Assembly: GCA_002309295.1 (NCBI GenBank) | Contig: DBXF01000047.1 | Span: 13,376 to 30,378 of the forward strand | Direction: 5' to 3' | From: Bacteroidales bacterium UBA1219 | GTDB lineage: Bacteria > Bacteroidota > Bacteroidia > Bacteroidales > P3 | Length of the DNA: 17,003 nucleotides | Shown here: positions 8,008-15,108 of the stretch, one piece after another | Position numbering within the stretch: position 1 is the first letter of the stretch | Layout of the letters: each line of letters opens with the position of its first letter | Translations under genes and position numbers: made by a program | Notes under the pieces: model-generated | Told to the model about the DNA's origin: nothing | The model's input: the letters and a program-made list of their open reading frames with translations, nothing else | The model's database searches: none

Positions 8008-8289
8008 TTATTTAAACATCACTTCAAAACTACGCACCAAAAACACTATATAAGCCGTAAGAGTTACGAAAAGGACAACGGCAATGGCCTTGGCGGTTTT
8101 CATAAACTGCAAATTTTTAGTATAATAGCGCAACAGCACTATTGACGGCACAAAAACCACGAGGAAATATTTGAGATTGTTGGCCGGAGGTATGCCAAAG
8201 GCGAAGAAAACCGCTATTACAATGGCGGCCGTAAGAGCTATGGAAGCCACGGAAACTAAAACTCCTAAAAGAAAACTGTCTTTTTTCAT
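8008..8289 (-). CDS. Small membrane protein between surE and lpxB, function unknown
   Basis: 93 aa with three predicted membrane helices (about residues 7-31, 38-54 and 64-86) and short polar ends. I see no motif and assign no function. The reading frame is supported by tight packing: its ATG is 6 bp after the surE stop and its TAA is 10 bp before lpxB. Position next to lpxB hints at an envelope role, but that is inference only. Confidence 0.8.
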   Translation of the reverse strand: MKKDSFLLGVLVSVASIALTAAIVIAVFFAFGIPPANNLKYFLVVFVPSIVLLRYYTKNLQFMKTAKAIAVVLFVTLTAYIVFLVRSFEVMFK

Positions 8290-8295
8290 AACTTA

Positions 8296-9060
8296 TTAAA
8301 GTTCATACCGTTGTTGCAGACTTTCAATATTTTTGTAGTCGGTGTAGTCGAAGTGTGTGGGGACGATGGAAACATATCCGTTGTCGAGGGCGTGGATGTC
8401 GGAGCCGGGCTCGCGGTCGTCGCAGATAAACTCGCCAGTGAGCCACCAGTACGGCCTGCCGACGGGGTCGGTACGTTTCTCGTGGCTGTCGGCCCAGAAA
8501 GCCTGCGATTGACGACACACGCGCATGCCTTTTATCTGTTCGTATGGCAGGTCGGGGATGTTAACGTTGAGCGAAGTGCCTTTGGGCAGACCGTTTTTCA
8601 GCACATCGGCCACAATCTTGCGCACTATCGGCACGCAGGCCGAGAAATCGGCGTCTAGGTCGTGGTTGAGCAACGAAAAACCTATGGCATCGTAGCCTTT
8701 CATCGAAGCTTCGATAACGGCGCCCATAGTGCCGGAATATACCACGTTGATGGAGGCATTGCTGCCGTTGTTGATACCCGAAAGCACGAGGTCGGGACGG
8801 CGGGGCGAGTAGTATCCCGCACCGAGGTCGAAACAGTCCACGGGGGTTCCGTTGCAGGAGTAGATGCAGAGTCCCTCCTCCTCGCTCACCACACGCGTAC
8901 GCAGCGGCACTGCCGAGGTAAGGGCGTGCGACATGCCGGAGCCGTTCACATCGCTCGACATCACCACTATATCGCCGAAATCACGCACGGCGTCGATAAG
9001 CACACGCAGTCCCTTGGCGTGGACGGTGTCGTCGTTGGTAAGTAGTATCAGCGGTCGCAT
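8296..9060 (-). CDS. surE: 5'/3'-nucleotidase SurE
   Basis: 254 aa from the ATG at 9060, giving the family start MRPLILLTNDD; the frame runs on to a TTG at 9075 that is less likely. Metal-binding positions are present: D10-D11 in TNDD, S41 in NGSGMSHALT, N97 in LSGINNGSN. SYSG-like VVYSGTMGAVIEA and the proline-rich NVNIPD segment also fit. SurE is a metal-dependent phosphatase acting on nucleoside monophosphates in the cytoplasm. One difference is Thr at position 12, where the family usually has Gly (NDDG). It starts 15 bp after the DUF4340 gene within the operon. Confidence 0.95.
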   Translation of the reverse strand: MRPLILLTNDDTVHAKGLRVLIDAVRDFGDIVVMSSDVNGSGMSHALTSAVPLRTRVVSEEEGLCIYSCNGTPVDCFDLGAGYYSPRRPDLVLSGINNGSNASINVVYSGTMGAVIEASMKGYDAIGFSLLNHDLDADFSACVPIVRKIVADVLKNGLPKGTSLNVNIPDLPYEQIKGMRVCRQSQAFWADSHEKRTDPVGRPYWWLTGEFICDDREPGSDIHALDNGYVSIVPTHFDYTDYKNIESLQQRYEL

Positions 9061-9075
9061 AGCGTTATGGTTCAA

Positions 9076-10146
9076 TTATTTAGAAACAATTTTATCTTTA
9101 CCCAAGAAGAAACTTGCAGGTTGCAGTATGTTGTCGAAAACGAAATACTGAATCAGCACGGTGTCCTTGGTGTCGAGGATGGCGTACTGGCGGTTGACAT
9201 CGAAGAAATCGGCCATATTCTGGTCGCCGTGTGCCGAGATAAGCGCGTCGGGGTCGGTGAATTTGATGTAGGTGCTCAGGCTACGCACATTGCCTTTGAT
9301 GTCGGTGATAGTAAGGATGAAGCCCGGCTGACGTGCGAAAGTGGTGTCGAGTTCCACCTTCGGGACAACGCCTGCAAACTGGTCGAAATTGAGGTTGACG
9401 AACGACGACAGCAACTGTCCCACACGCATGGTGTCGAAAGCAGGCATCTTCTGGCCTTGACAGAAAAAGTCGAAAGCCTCGCCGCTGCGGACTAGTTCGA
9501 ACGACTCCTGCGGCTGGTTGGGGATATCCACCTTCACTGACTGAATCTCGGTAACAGGCAGATTTACAATGCGGTGGCTGCGCCAAAGCTCCGGCACCGG
9601 CTCGAACCGTGGGCCGAGATAGCCGCGGAAACCGGGAATATGGACGATATACGGCTCGTCGTCGCCTTCGCGGAAAACGTAGGAACCCATATTGTCCTGC
9701 GTTTCGTGACCGACATAATATGTTGCCACAAGTTTCTCGCTTTTAAACAGCTGCAACTTACCGCCAAACCAGTTGATAAACGGAACTATCTGATACACTT
9801 CCACTTTGGTGTTGCTCACGGCGATATTGTCAACTATATTTTTCTTTGCCGCCCTGTTCACCCTTTGGCGGATGCGCATCTGGTTGAGGGTTTCGAGCAG
9901 CATATCCATCATGCCTTCGCTGGCGGGGTATTTGCCATCGACAGTCCAGGTGCTGTCGGAAGTGCGTTCGAGCAGAACTTTATTGTCGAGTTTGTCGGCC
10001 ATATAAATTTTGGTGATGGCGCTCACGTCCTCGATATGGAATATCTCGTCGGAAGTGGATTTGCGGGCGCCGTGTCTTACGATAAAGAAAGCACAGATGC
10101 CCAACAAAAGGACTACGACAATAATTATTGTGTTGCGTTTTTTCAT
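9076..10146 (-). CDS. DUF4340-type protein, putative partner of the GldFG transporter
   Basis: 356 aa from the ATG at 10146; the open frame continues to a TTG at 10176 inside gldG, which I reject. One N-terminal membrane helix (about residues 6-23) follows a short Lys/Arg-rich start, so the rest should lie outside the cytoplasm, anchored to the inner membrane. Mixed alpha/beta segments such as LLERTSDSTWTVDGKYPAS and VATYYVGHETQDNMGSYVF are typical of DUF4340. Such proteins are commonly encoded beside ABC-2 permease/GldG pairs and are thought to belong to that complex; their biochemical role is unknown. The gene follows gldG by 11 bp. Confidence 0.8.
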   Translation of the reverse strand: MKKRNTIIIVVVLLLGICAFFIVRHGARKSTSDEIFHIEDVSAITKIYMADKLDNKVLLERTSDSTWTVDGKYPASEGMMDMLLETLNQMRIRQRVNRAAKKNIVDNIAVSNTKVEVYQIVPFINWFGGKLQLFKSEKLVATYYVGHETQDNMGSYVFREGDDEPYIVHIPGFRGYLGPRFEPVPELWRSHRIVNLPVTEIQSVKVDIPNQPQESFELVRSGEAFDFFCQGQKMPAFDTMRVGQLLSSFVNLNFDQFAGVVPKVELDTTFARQPGFILTITDIKGNVRSLSTYIKFTDPDALISAHGDQNMADFFDVNRQYAILDTKDTVLIQYFVFDNILQPASFFLGKDKIVSK

Positions 10147-10157
10147 ATTCTTTACAA

Positions 10158-11930
10158 TTATTTTTTGTTGCGCCAACGGCGGACAAACAATATCACAAAT
10201 CCGGCAATGGCGAGGATAAAGATAGGTACAAGGATATTGATTAGCTGATATTTAAGACGGTTCTCCTTGACAGACATCGGCTCGAGTTTGCGGAGCTTTA
10301 TTTCGCGCGAGCGCAGCTGCAGTACGTCCTCGTCGCCGCAGAGGTAGTTTACCGCATTGAGTATCAGATTTTTATTGGCATACATAGTGCGGGTGTAGTT
10401 GTCGTAGCCGAGCGGATAAGGCTGGTTGTATTTGTAGTTGAAGCGGTTGCGGATCATGTCGCCGTCGGCAATGACAATCATCTTGGTGGAGTCGCTGAGG
10501 TCGCGGTAGCCCATTTCGGGGATTTCGGTGAAATAGGGCGACAGACGGTTTTTCCACGCCGAGCGGAACTGACCTTCGAGCAGGACAGCCACTGGCAGGT
10601 TCTGGTGGTTGAACAGACGCTGGTCGGGCTCCACGCGCGCCACATTGAGGTCCACACGCACAGGCACATTGGAAACGTGGGTGTATTCCGATGTGGTGAG
10701 CAGAACAGTCTTCTGTATGTCGTTATCAATCAAATCGATAGAACTAACAAACTCACCTTTTATCAAATCAAGGTTTTTAACGATGGGATGGTCGGCCGTA
10801 GGCACAAATTCGGGGAAATAGTACCACGGATGGTAATTAACCGTGGGGTTGTCGCCCACCATGCCGTCCTGCATGGGTATCGGCATACAGCGGATGTCGA
10901 GCAGCAGGTTGGGATTTATGCGGACGCCGTAGCAGAAAAGCATCTCGTCGAGGTTTTCGAAGGGGAAACGCACGCCTATGGCCACCTCCTTGGACTGCAG
11001 GCTATCTAGGTCCATAGCCACGGGGTCTATCAGCCAGAGGATACGTCCGCCGTACATCACAAACTGGTCGAGGATGTAGAGGTCCTGGTCGCTGAAAGGC
11101 TGTGTGGGTTTGGGCACGATGATAAGGTCGTAGCGGTTTTTGAAGATGTATTTGGTGGAGTCCTTGGCATCGAGGCGGCGCTCTGTAAGGGCGTTGACAT
11201 TGCCGTCGATGGTGACGTTTTCGAGGTTGTAGTAGTCCACCAGTGTCATCTGTATGTCGTAGATGTTCTCACGTTCCAGCTCGCCGTGTCCCTGCAGGAA
11301 TCCCACACGGGTTTTGTTGGTTTTCGAAAGACGGCGGATAACGTCGGTGAGGTTGTATTCAAGTTCCTGCACGGCGTTGTTGATCTGGTCGGCCTGCGAG
11401 GCATATTTCTGCGTGGGCAGGAGGTCGACGACGGCTTCGCGGCCTTTGTACGACACTTCGGCGGCAGGGATTATAATCTGCTGTTTTACAGAGCCGTCGC
11501 CCTTCACTTCCACAACAGTGGGACGCACGCCCTTGGCCGCCAACTGACGATAGAAGGTCTGTTGCTGTTCCTTGTCGGTAAAAGCGTTGGGGTCGACAAA
11601 CTCATATTCGATATAATCGTTGTAGTAACGGAACTGGTTGAGCATGTCCTTGGTCTCGTTCTGCAGACGCTTGAAATCGGCAGGGAAATCGCCTTCGAGG
11701 TAAACTCGGAAAAGAACAGTCTCGTCGATGCCGCGGAGCAGTTCCTTGGTGGAATCGGAAAGAGTGTAACGTTTCTCCGAAGTAAGGTCGAAACGGGTGT
11801 AAACATATCTTCCGATAAGGTTGGCAAAAACTACTATAAGGATGCCGGCCACAAGAAACAGCAGGTGGCTGCGCTTGATATTACGTTTTTGTGACGAACG
11901 TTTGTCCATATCTTTTTTACTAATGTCCAT
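10158..11930 (-). CDS. gldG: GldG, auxiliary component of the gliding-type ABC transporter
   Basis: 590 aa. A positively charged N-terminus, one membrane helix (about 21-43) and the family phrase TRFDLTSEKRYTLSDSTKELL open the protein. A large extracytoplasmic domain follows, and a second helix at about 560-583 ends in a basic tail. This two-anchor layout matches GldG (ABC-type uncharacterised transport domain, PF09822-like). In Flavobacterium, GldA, GldF and GldG form an ABC transporter linked to gliding, but the F-G pair is also present in non-motile Bacteroidales, so motility should not be inferred. ATG at 11930 is used; a second ATG at 11909 is possible. It lies 32 bp after gldF; no gldA ATPase gene is in the window. 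Confidence 0.9.
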   Translation of the reverse strand: MDISKKDMDKRSSQKRNIKRSHLLFLVAGILIVVFANLIGRYVYTRFDLTSEKRYTLSDSTKELLRGIDETVLFRVYLEGDFPADFKRLQNETKDMLNQFRYYNDYIEYEFVDPNAFTDKEQQQTFYRQLAAKGVRPTVVEVKGDGSVKQQIIIPAAEVSYKGREAVVDLLPTQKYASQADQINNAVQELEYNLTDVIRRLSKTNKTRVGFLQGHGELERENIYDIQMTLVDYYNLENVTIDGNVNALTERRLDAKDSTKYIFKNRYDLIIVPKPTQPFSDQDLYILDQFVMYGGRILWLIDPVAMDLDSLQSKEVAIGVRFPFENLDEMLFCYGVRINPNLLLDIRCMPIPMQDGMVGDNPTVNYHPWYYFPEFVPTADHPIVKNLDLIKGEFVSSIDLIDNDIQKTVLLTTSEYTHVSNVPVRVDLNVARVEPDQRLFNHQNLPVAVLLEGQFRSAWKNRLSPYFTEIPEMGYRDLSDSTKMIVIADGDMIRNRFNYKYNQPYPLGYDNYTRTMYANKNLILNAVNYLCGDEDVLQLRSREIKLRKLEPMSVKENRLKYQLINILVPIFILAIAGFVILFVRRWRNKK

Positions 11931-11962
11931 ATACTTGAATCAGAAAATTAGTCAAACACAAA

Positions 11963-12700
11963 CTATTTTTTCCACTTGCGCGACTGCAACACGAGGTAGG
12001 TGAAAAGCAGGAAAAGGAATATCACGCTGAGGAAGTAAAGCACGTCGCGGGTGTCGATAACGCCGCGGCTCACGCTTTCGTAGTGGTGGCGTATGCCCAG
12101 CGACTTGACAAAGAGGTTGAGGTTGCCGAAAATATCCATCTGGTAAAGGATTTCGAAACCCAGGTAACAGAAAAAGCAAAGCACGATGGCCACGATGAAG
12201 GCCACTATCTGGTTTTTGGTTATTGCCGATGCGAAAAGTCCTATGGATACGAACACCGCGGCCAGCATCAGCAGTCCGATGTACGAGCCGAACACCGCAC
12301 CGCTATCGATATTGCCCACAGGCACTGCGATATGGTAAATCGTTATGTAATAGACAATTGTGGGAATCAGAGCGAGGAACACAAGGGTGAGTCCGGCAAG
12401 GAACTTGGCCACGATGATGGTAGCGTCGGGCAGAGGCTTGGTTAGCAGAAGTTCCATGGTCCCGGCACGTTTCTCCTCGGCAAACATACGCATGGTGATG
12501 GCCGGAATGAGGAACAAGAAAAGGAACGGCGACACAAGGAAGAAGGGACTCAGATCGGCAAAGCCGTAGTCGAGGATATTAAAATCGGAGCGGAACACCC
12601 ACAGCATCAAGCCGTTGAGCAACAGAAAGACAAAGATAGTGAGGTAGCCAATCAGCGACGAGAAAAAGCTGCCCAACTCTTTTTTATACAATGCGTACAT
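11963..12700 (-). CDS. gldF: GldF, ABC-2-type permease of the gliding-type transporter
   Basis: 245 aa, typical GldF length, with about six membrane segments. The cytoplasmic phrase TMRMFAEEKRAGTMELLLTKPLPDATIIVAKFLA after the second helix is characteristic of ABC-2 permeases that couple to an ATPase. The protein sits in the inner membrane with GldG. It is the first gene of the operon, with a leader of about 75 nt after a TATCTTTG promoter. The partner ATPase GldA is not encoded here and must come from elsewhere, as is usual for this family. Confidence 0.92.
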   Translation of the reverse strand: MYALYKKELGSFFSSLIGYLTIFVFLLLNGLMLWVFRSDFNILDYGFADLSPFFLVSPFLFLFLIPAITMRMFAEEKRAGTMELLLTKPLPDATIIVAKFLAGLTLVFLALIPTIVYYITIYHIAVPVGNIDSGAVFGSYIGLLMLAAVFVSIGLFASAITKNQIVAFIVAIVLCFFCYLGFEILYQMDIFGNLNLFVKSLGIRHHYESVSRGVIDTRDVLYFLSVIFLFLLFTYLVLQSRKWKK

Positions 12701-12782
12701 ATATATATTGTTTCGTTTAAACCTTATTTACAACCACATAGCAACAACCGCACGGGCATCGGCCACGCGTTGAAACAAAGTG

Positions 12783-12790
12783 CAAAGATA
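12783..12790 (-). promoter_or_regulatory. Promoter -7 box of the gldF-to-glycosyltransferase operon
   Basis: The complement reads TATCTTTG, a perfect TAnnTTTG -7 box, preceded by an A run and TCG. No TTG is found at -33, but the surrounding 20 nt are identical to the promoter at 14037. Transcription would start near 12776, about 75 nt before the gldF ATG. Promoter function is inferred from consensus and position. Confidence 0.7.
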
Positions 12791-12867
12791 CGATTTTTTT
12801 TTTGTGAATTGCGTCCGGTGATTCGTGAAAAGTGAACAGCGTTTTGTGGATTGGGAGAATTTGGTTT

Positions 12868-12895
12868 GGTCTAAGGTCTGAGGTCTAAAGTCTGA
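12868..12895. repeat. Heptamer array, 4 x GGTCTRA
   Basis: Four adjacent 7-bp units read GGTCTAA, GGTCTGA, GGTCTAA, AGTCTGA, in exact 7-bp register (28 bp). It lies between the gldF promoter and the next array in the gene-free gap 12701-13040. Confidence 0.85.
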
Positions 12896-12918
12896 GGACA
12901 AAGGTAATGATCGGGTGA

Positions 12919-12946
12919 ATTGTACATTGTACATTGTTCATTGTAA
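12919..12946. repeat. Heptamer array, 4 x ATTGTAC-type
   Basis: Units ATTGTAC, ATTGTAC, ATTGTTC, ATTGTAA in exact register (28 bp). The 19 bases at 12926-12944 recur as a perfect reverse complement at 16230-16248. Confidence 0.88.
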
Positions 12947-12952
12947 ATTAAA

Positions 12953-12980
12953 TTTCAACTTTCAACCTTCAACTTTCAAC
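12953..12980. repeat. Heptamer array, 4 x TTTCAAC
   Basis: Units TTTCAAC, TTTCAAC, CTTCAAC, TTTCAAC (28 bp), ending directly at the terminator of the FISUMP lipoprotein gene. The junction TTTCAACTAAAAAA recurs at 14217-14230. Confidence 0.88.
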
Positions 12981-12981
12981 T

Positions 12982-13023
12982 AAAAAAACAGAGGCTCGGC
13001 GAACCGCACCTCTGTTTTTTTTT
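12982..13023 (-). terminator. Terminator of the FISUMP lipoprotein gene
   Basis: AAAAAAACAGAGG and CCTCTGTTTTTTT pair in a long stem; inside it CGG-CGAA-CCG forms a second short stem with a tetraloop. On the minus strand it is followed by seven T. T tracts occur on both sides, so it could work both ways, but the only gene running into it is on the minus strand (stop at 13041). Confidence 0.85.
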
Positions 13024-13040
13024 CTTTGCAAAAGAATTTT

Positions 13041-13997
13041 TTATTTTTTGTCCATCACAAGTCGCACGGAATAACCGTATTGGCGGCGGTAGGCGTGGTC
13101 TGTTGTAATATTGCCGTCTTCAAAGTTCATATTGTACGCCAATGTATGGTCGAAGCCGCTGGTAGAGGACCAATAATTGCCTTTGTTACCAGTATAGTTT
13201 GGAATGACTCCAAGACGCTCGCCACTTGCAGGAAGGAACGCACAGCCGGCATTTTCCAAAGTAGTCCAATCGCTGGAGGAAATGTCATTTGACGAATAAA
13301 AAGCGGCAATAGCGTTAGTGCTGTTCAATGTGTATGTAGATGTGTTCCAGTTGTCGGGAATCAAAATCAAGCCACGCACTCCATTAACTATAGCTTTTGC
13401 GTAGCGCATACCCGAAGCTGTGGTGCGGGTATTCAACACATAAATCCATTCCTTGTTTGTAAGGGTGCGCCATGTGCCGGGGGCATCGGTGGTGTTCTTT
13501 TTCGGGTTTTGGATGGCGTTATAAACACCCCAGTCGTAGTTGGTGCCGCTGATGTCCGAGGTTCCGTCGCCGTAATCGGAACCGGTTTCGCTTACCATAT
13601 ACGGATATTTATTGTTGTATCCGCTTGTGCCCCAGCCGAAAAGGTCAATCCAGCCCGTATATGCCGATGATATTTGGGTGTTTGTGCAACCGATGGTATC
13701 ATACTGCGAAGGTGCGAAACGCCATGTACCAGTTGCTGTGCCGCCTTCGGCCACGGCGTGGGTGCCACTTGCACTCCACTGCAAGTTGCCCGGCGAAAAA
13801 TACACCTGCGAGGTGTCAGAGACAGAGAAAACGCCTTTCATATAACTCACAATCGTGTCGTTTGAAGGGTTGTCGTCGGGATTTTCCTGAGAATTGCCGT
13901 TGTCGTTAGTTTTTTCATCTTCTTTTGTGCAGGAAAAAAGCATCATGCCTGCAACAAGCGTTGCCACAAGGGACAAAAGTGTGATTTTTCTTGTCAT
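13041..13997 (-). CDS. Surface lipoprotein with a Fibrobacter-succinogenes-major (FISUMP)-like domain
   Basis: 318 aa. Residues 1-22 are a signal peptide with lipobox LFSC; Cys23 is followed by TKEDE, fitting the Bacteroidetes surface-export signal. A polar Asn/Asp/Glu linker (25-48) leads to a globular domain. From residue 55 the sequence follows a pattern common in Bacteroidales lipoproteins: VYFSPGNLQW, TWRFAPSQYDTIG, TQISSAYTGWIDLFGWGTSG, YDWGVYNAI, WRTLTNKEWIYVLNTRT, AKAIVNGVRGLILIPDNW, CAFLPASGERLG, NYWSSTS and the closing GYSVRLV. This resembles FISUMP/DUF1566 C-type-lectin-like domains that probably bind ligands at the cell surface. It is a single-gene unit with its own promoter and terminator. 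The family call is by recognition of these phrases; function is unknown. Confidence 0.85.
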   Translation of the reverse strand: MTRKITLLSLVATLVAGMMLFSCTKEDEKTNDNGNSQENPDDNPSNDTIVSYMKGVFSVSDTSQVYFSPGNLQWSASGTHAVAEGGTATGTWRFAPSQYDTIGCTNTQISSAYTGWIDLFGWGTSGYNNKYPYMVSETGSDYGDGTSDISGTNYDWGVYNAIQNPKKNTTDAPGTWRTLTNKEWIYVLNTRTTASGMRYAKAIVNGVRGLILIPDNWNTSTYTLNSTNAIAAFYSSNDISSSDWTTLENAGCAFLPASGERLGVIPNYTGNKGNYWSSTSGFDHTLAYNMNFEDGNITTDHAYRRQYGYSVRLVMDKK

Positions 13998-14036
13998 ATT
14001 CTGATTGTTTTAAATGATGATTACGTTAAATTTTTG

Positions 14037-14044
14037 CAAAGATA
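14037..14044 (-). promoter_or_regulatory. Promoter -7 box of the FISUMP lipoprotein gene
   Basis: The complement reads TATCTTTG, a perfect TAnnTTTG box. Transcription would begin near 14030, about 33 nt before the ATG at 13997. The gap 13998-14330 holds this promoter and three short tandem arrays; I see no convincing promoter for the plus-strand gene at 14331. Confidence 0.7.
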
Positions 14045-14108
14045 CGATTTTTTTGTTAATATGGTGATTTTTTTTGTGAACAGTGAAAAATAGAGTGAAT
14101 ACGTCTTG

Positions 14109-14140
14109 AAGTTAAGGAGTTAAGAAACTAAGGAGTAAAG
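14109..14140. repeat. Degenerate octamer array, 4 units
   Basis: Units AAGTTAAG, GAGTTAAG, AAACTAAG, GAGTAAAG are in 8-bp register. This is the only array in the window with a period of 8 instead of 7. Confidence 0.65.
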
Positions 14141-14150
14141 GATGGAACAA

Positions 14151-14199
14151 CTGTAAACTGTAAACTGTAAACTGTAAACTGTAAACTGTAAACTGTAAA
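14151..14199. repeat. Perfect heptamer array, 7 x CTGTAAA
   Basis: Seven identical copies of CTGTAAA (49 bp), followed in the same register by a decayed unit TTATAAA. It lies between the diverging lipoprotein and MBL-fold genes. Perfect copies imply recent expansion or ongoing slippage. Confidence 0.97.
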
Positions 14200-14231
14200 T
14201 TATAAACTATATAATCTTTCAACTAAAAAAG

Positions 14232-14259
14232 ATTCCGAGTTCCTAATTCCGAAATCCGA
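14232..14259. repeat. Heptamer array, 4 x ATTCCGA-type
   Basis: Units ATTCCGA, GTTCCTA, ATTCCGA, AATCCGA in exact 7-bp register (28 bp), about 70 bp upstream of the MBL-fold gene. Confidence 0.8.
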
Positions 14260-14330
14260 ATTAAATTTTTCTCTCCACACAATTTTTCGTACGAAATTCG
14301 GTTTTTATGGCGACACAATAATAAAAACTG

Positions 14331-15098
14331 ATGAAAGTAACTTTTTTGGGCACAGGGACATCACAGGGAGTGCCGGTTATCGCCTGCCGATGCGGAGTCT
14401 GCGCTTCGGGCGACAGCCGCGACAAACGTCTGCGCACCTCGGCGTTGGTGGAGATCGGCGACAAGAACATACTTATCGACATCGGTCCCGATTTCCGCGA
14501 ACAGATGCTGCGCACCCGCACCATGCACCTCGACGCCATACTCATAACCCACCACCACCGCGACCACGTGGCCGGCATCGACGACATACGCTCATTCAAC
14601 TACGTGCAGCGCAAGCCAATGGACATCTACTCCGGCCCCATCACCCTCGACGTGCTGCAACGCGACTACCACTATATATTTGAAAAACACCAGTTTAGCG
14701 GTCTGCCCGAAGCCAATCTCTTCGCCGTGAGCAAAGAGCAGCCCTTCGTGGTGGCCGGTGGCATAGAAGTAACGCCTATTGCAGTGATGCACAAGGACTT
14801 GCCTATTTTCGGCTACCGCATTGGCAACCTCAGCTACATCACCGACGCCAACTTCATATCCGACGAGGAGATGAAAAAACTCGAAGGCACCAAGACACTG
14901 GTGATAAACGCGTTACGCAAAGAAAAACATTTCTCGCACTACTGTCTGCCCGAAGCCCTTGAGGTAATACGGCAGGTGAATCCCGAAAAGGCGTTCATCA
15001 CCCATATCAGCCACTCGATGGGACTGCACGCCGAAGTATCGAAGGAGCTCCCCGACAATGTGCTGCTGGCTTACGACGGACTTACTATAGAAATATAA
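14331..15098 (+). CDS. MBL-fold metal-dependent hydrolase, PhnP-like
   Basis: 255 aa. The start FLGTGTSQGVPVIACRCGVC carries the GTGTSxGVP loop and a CxCxxC cluster (C19, C21, C24) as in PhnP-type phosphodiesterases, where cysteines hold a structural zinc. The metal centre motif HHHRDH is at 74-79, with further ligand candidates H154, D172 (ITDA) and H225/H228 (THISH). PhnP cleaves cyclic ribose phosphates in phosphonate breakdown, but no other phn gene is present, so this relative may act on another cyclic phosphodiester. The glycosyltransferase gene starts 10 bp downstream, so the two are probably co-transcribed. Confidence 0.92.
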   Translation: MKVTFLGTGTSQGVPVIACRCGVCASGDSRDKRLRTSALVEIGDKNILIDIGPDFREQMLRTRTMHLDAILITHHHRDHVAGIDDIRSFNYVQRKPMDIYSGPITLDVLQRDYHYIFEKHQFSGLPEANLFAVSKEQPFVVAGGIEVTPIAVMHKDLPIFGYRIGNLSYITDANFISDEEMKKLEGTKTLVINALRKEKHFSHYCLPEALEVIRQVNPEKAFITHISHSMGLHAEVSKELPDNVLLAYDGLTIEI

Positions 15099-15108
15099 CT
15101 TTCCCAAG

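Noticed and set aside
10146..10176. Ten-residue N-terminal extension of the DUF4340 protein from a TTG codon
   Set aside because: It would overlap the 3' end of gldG and place extra residues before a normal Lys/Arg-plus-helix start at the ATG.
9574..10248. Plus-strand open frame (224 codons) across the DUF4340/gldG junction
   Set aside because: It runs antisense through two tightly packed operon genes and shows no recognisable motif.
14151..14199. CRISPR array
   Set aside because: Repeats are 7 bp in direct tandem without spacers, and no cas gene is nearby.
14281..14301. Operator-like palindrome TTCGTACGAA upstream of the MBL-fold gene
   Set aside because: A 10-bp palindrome in A/T-rich sequence is not enough evidence for a binding site, and no regulator gene is nearby.
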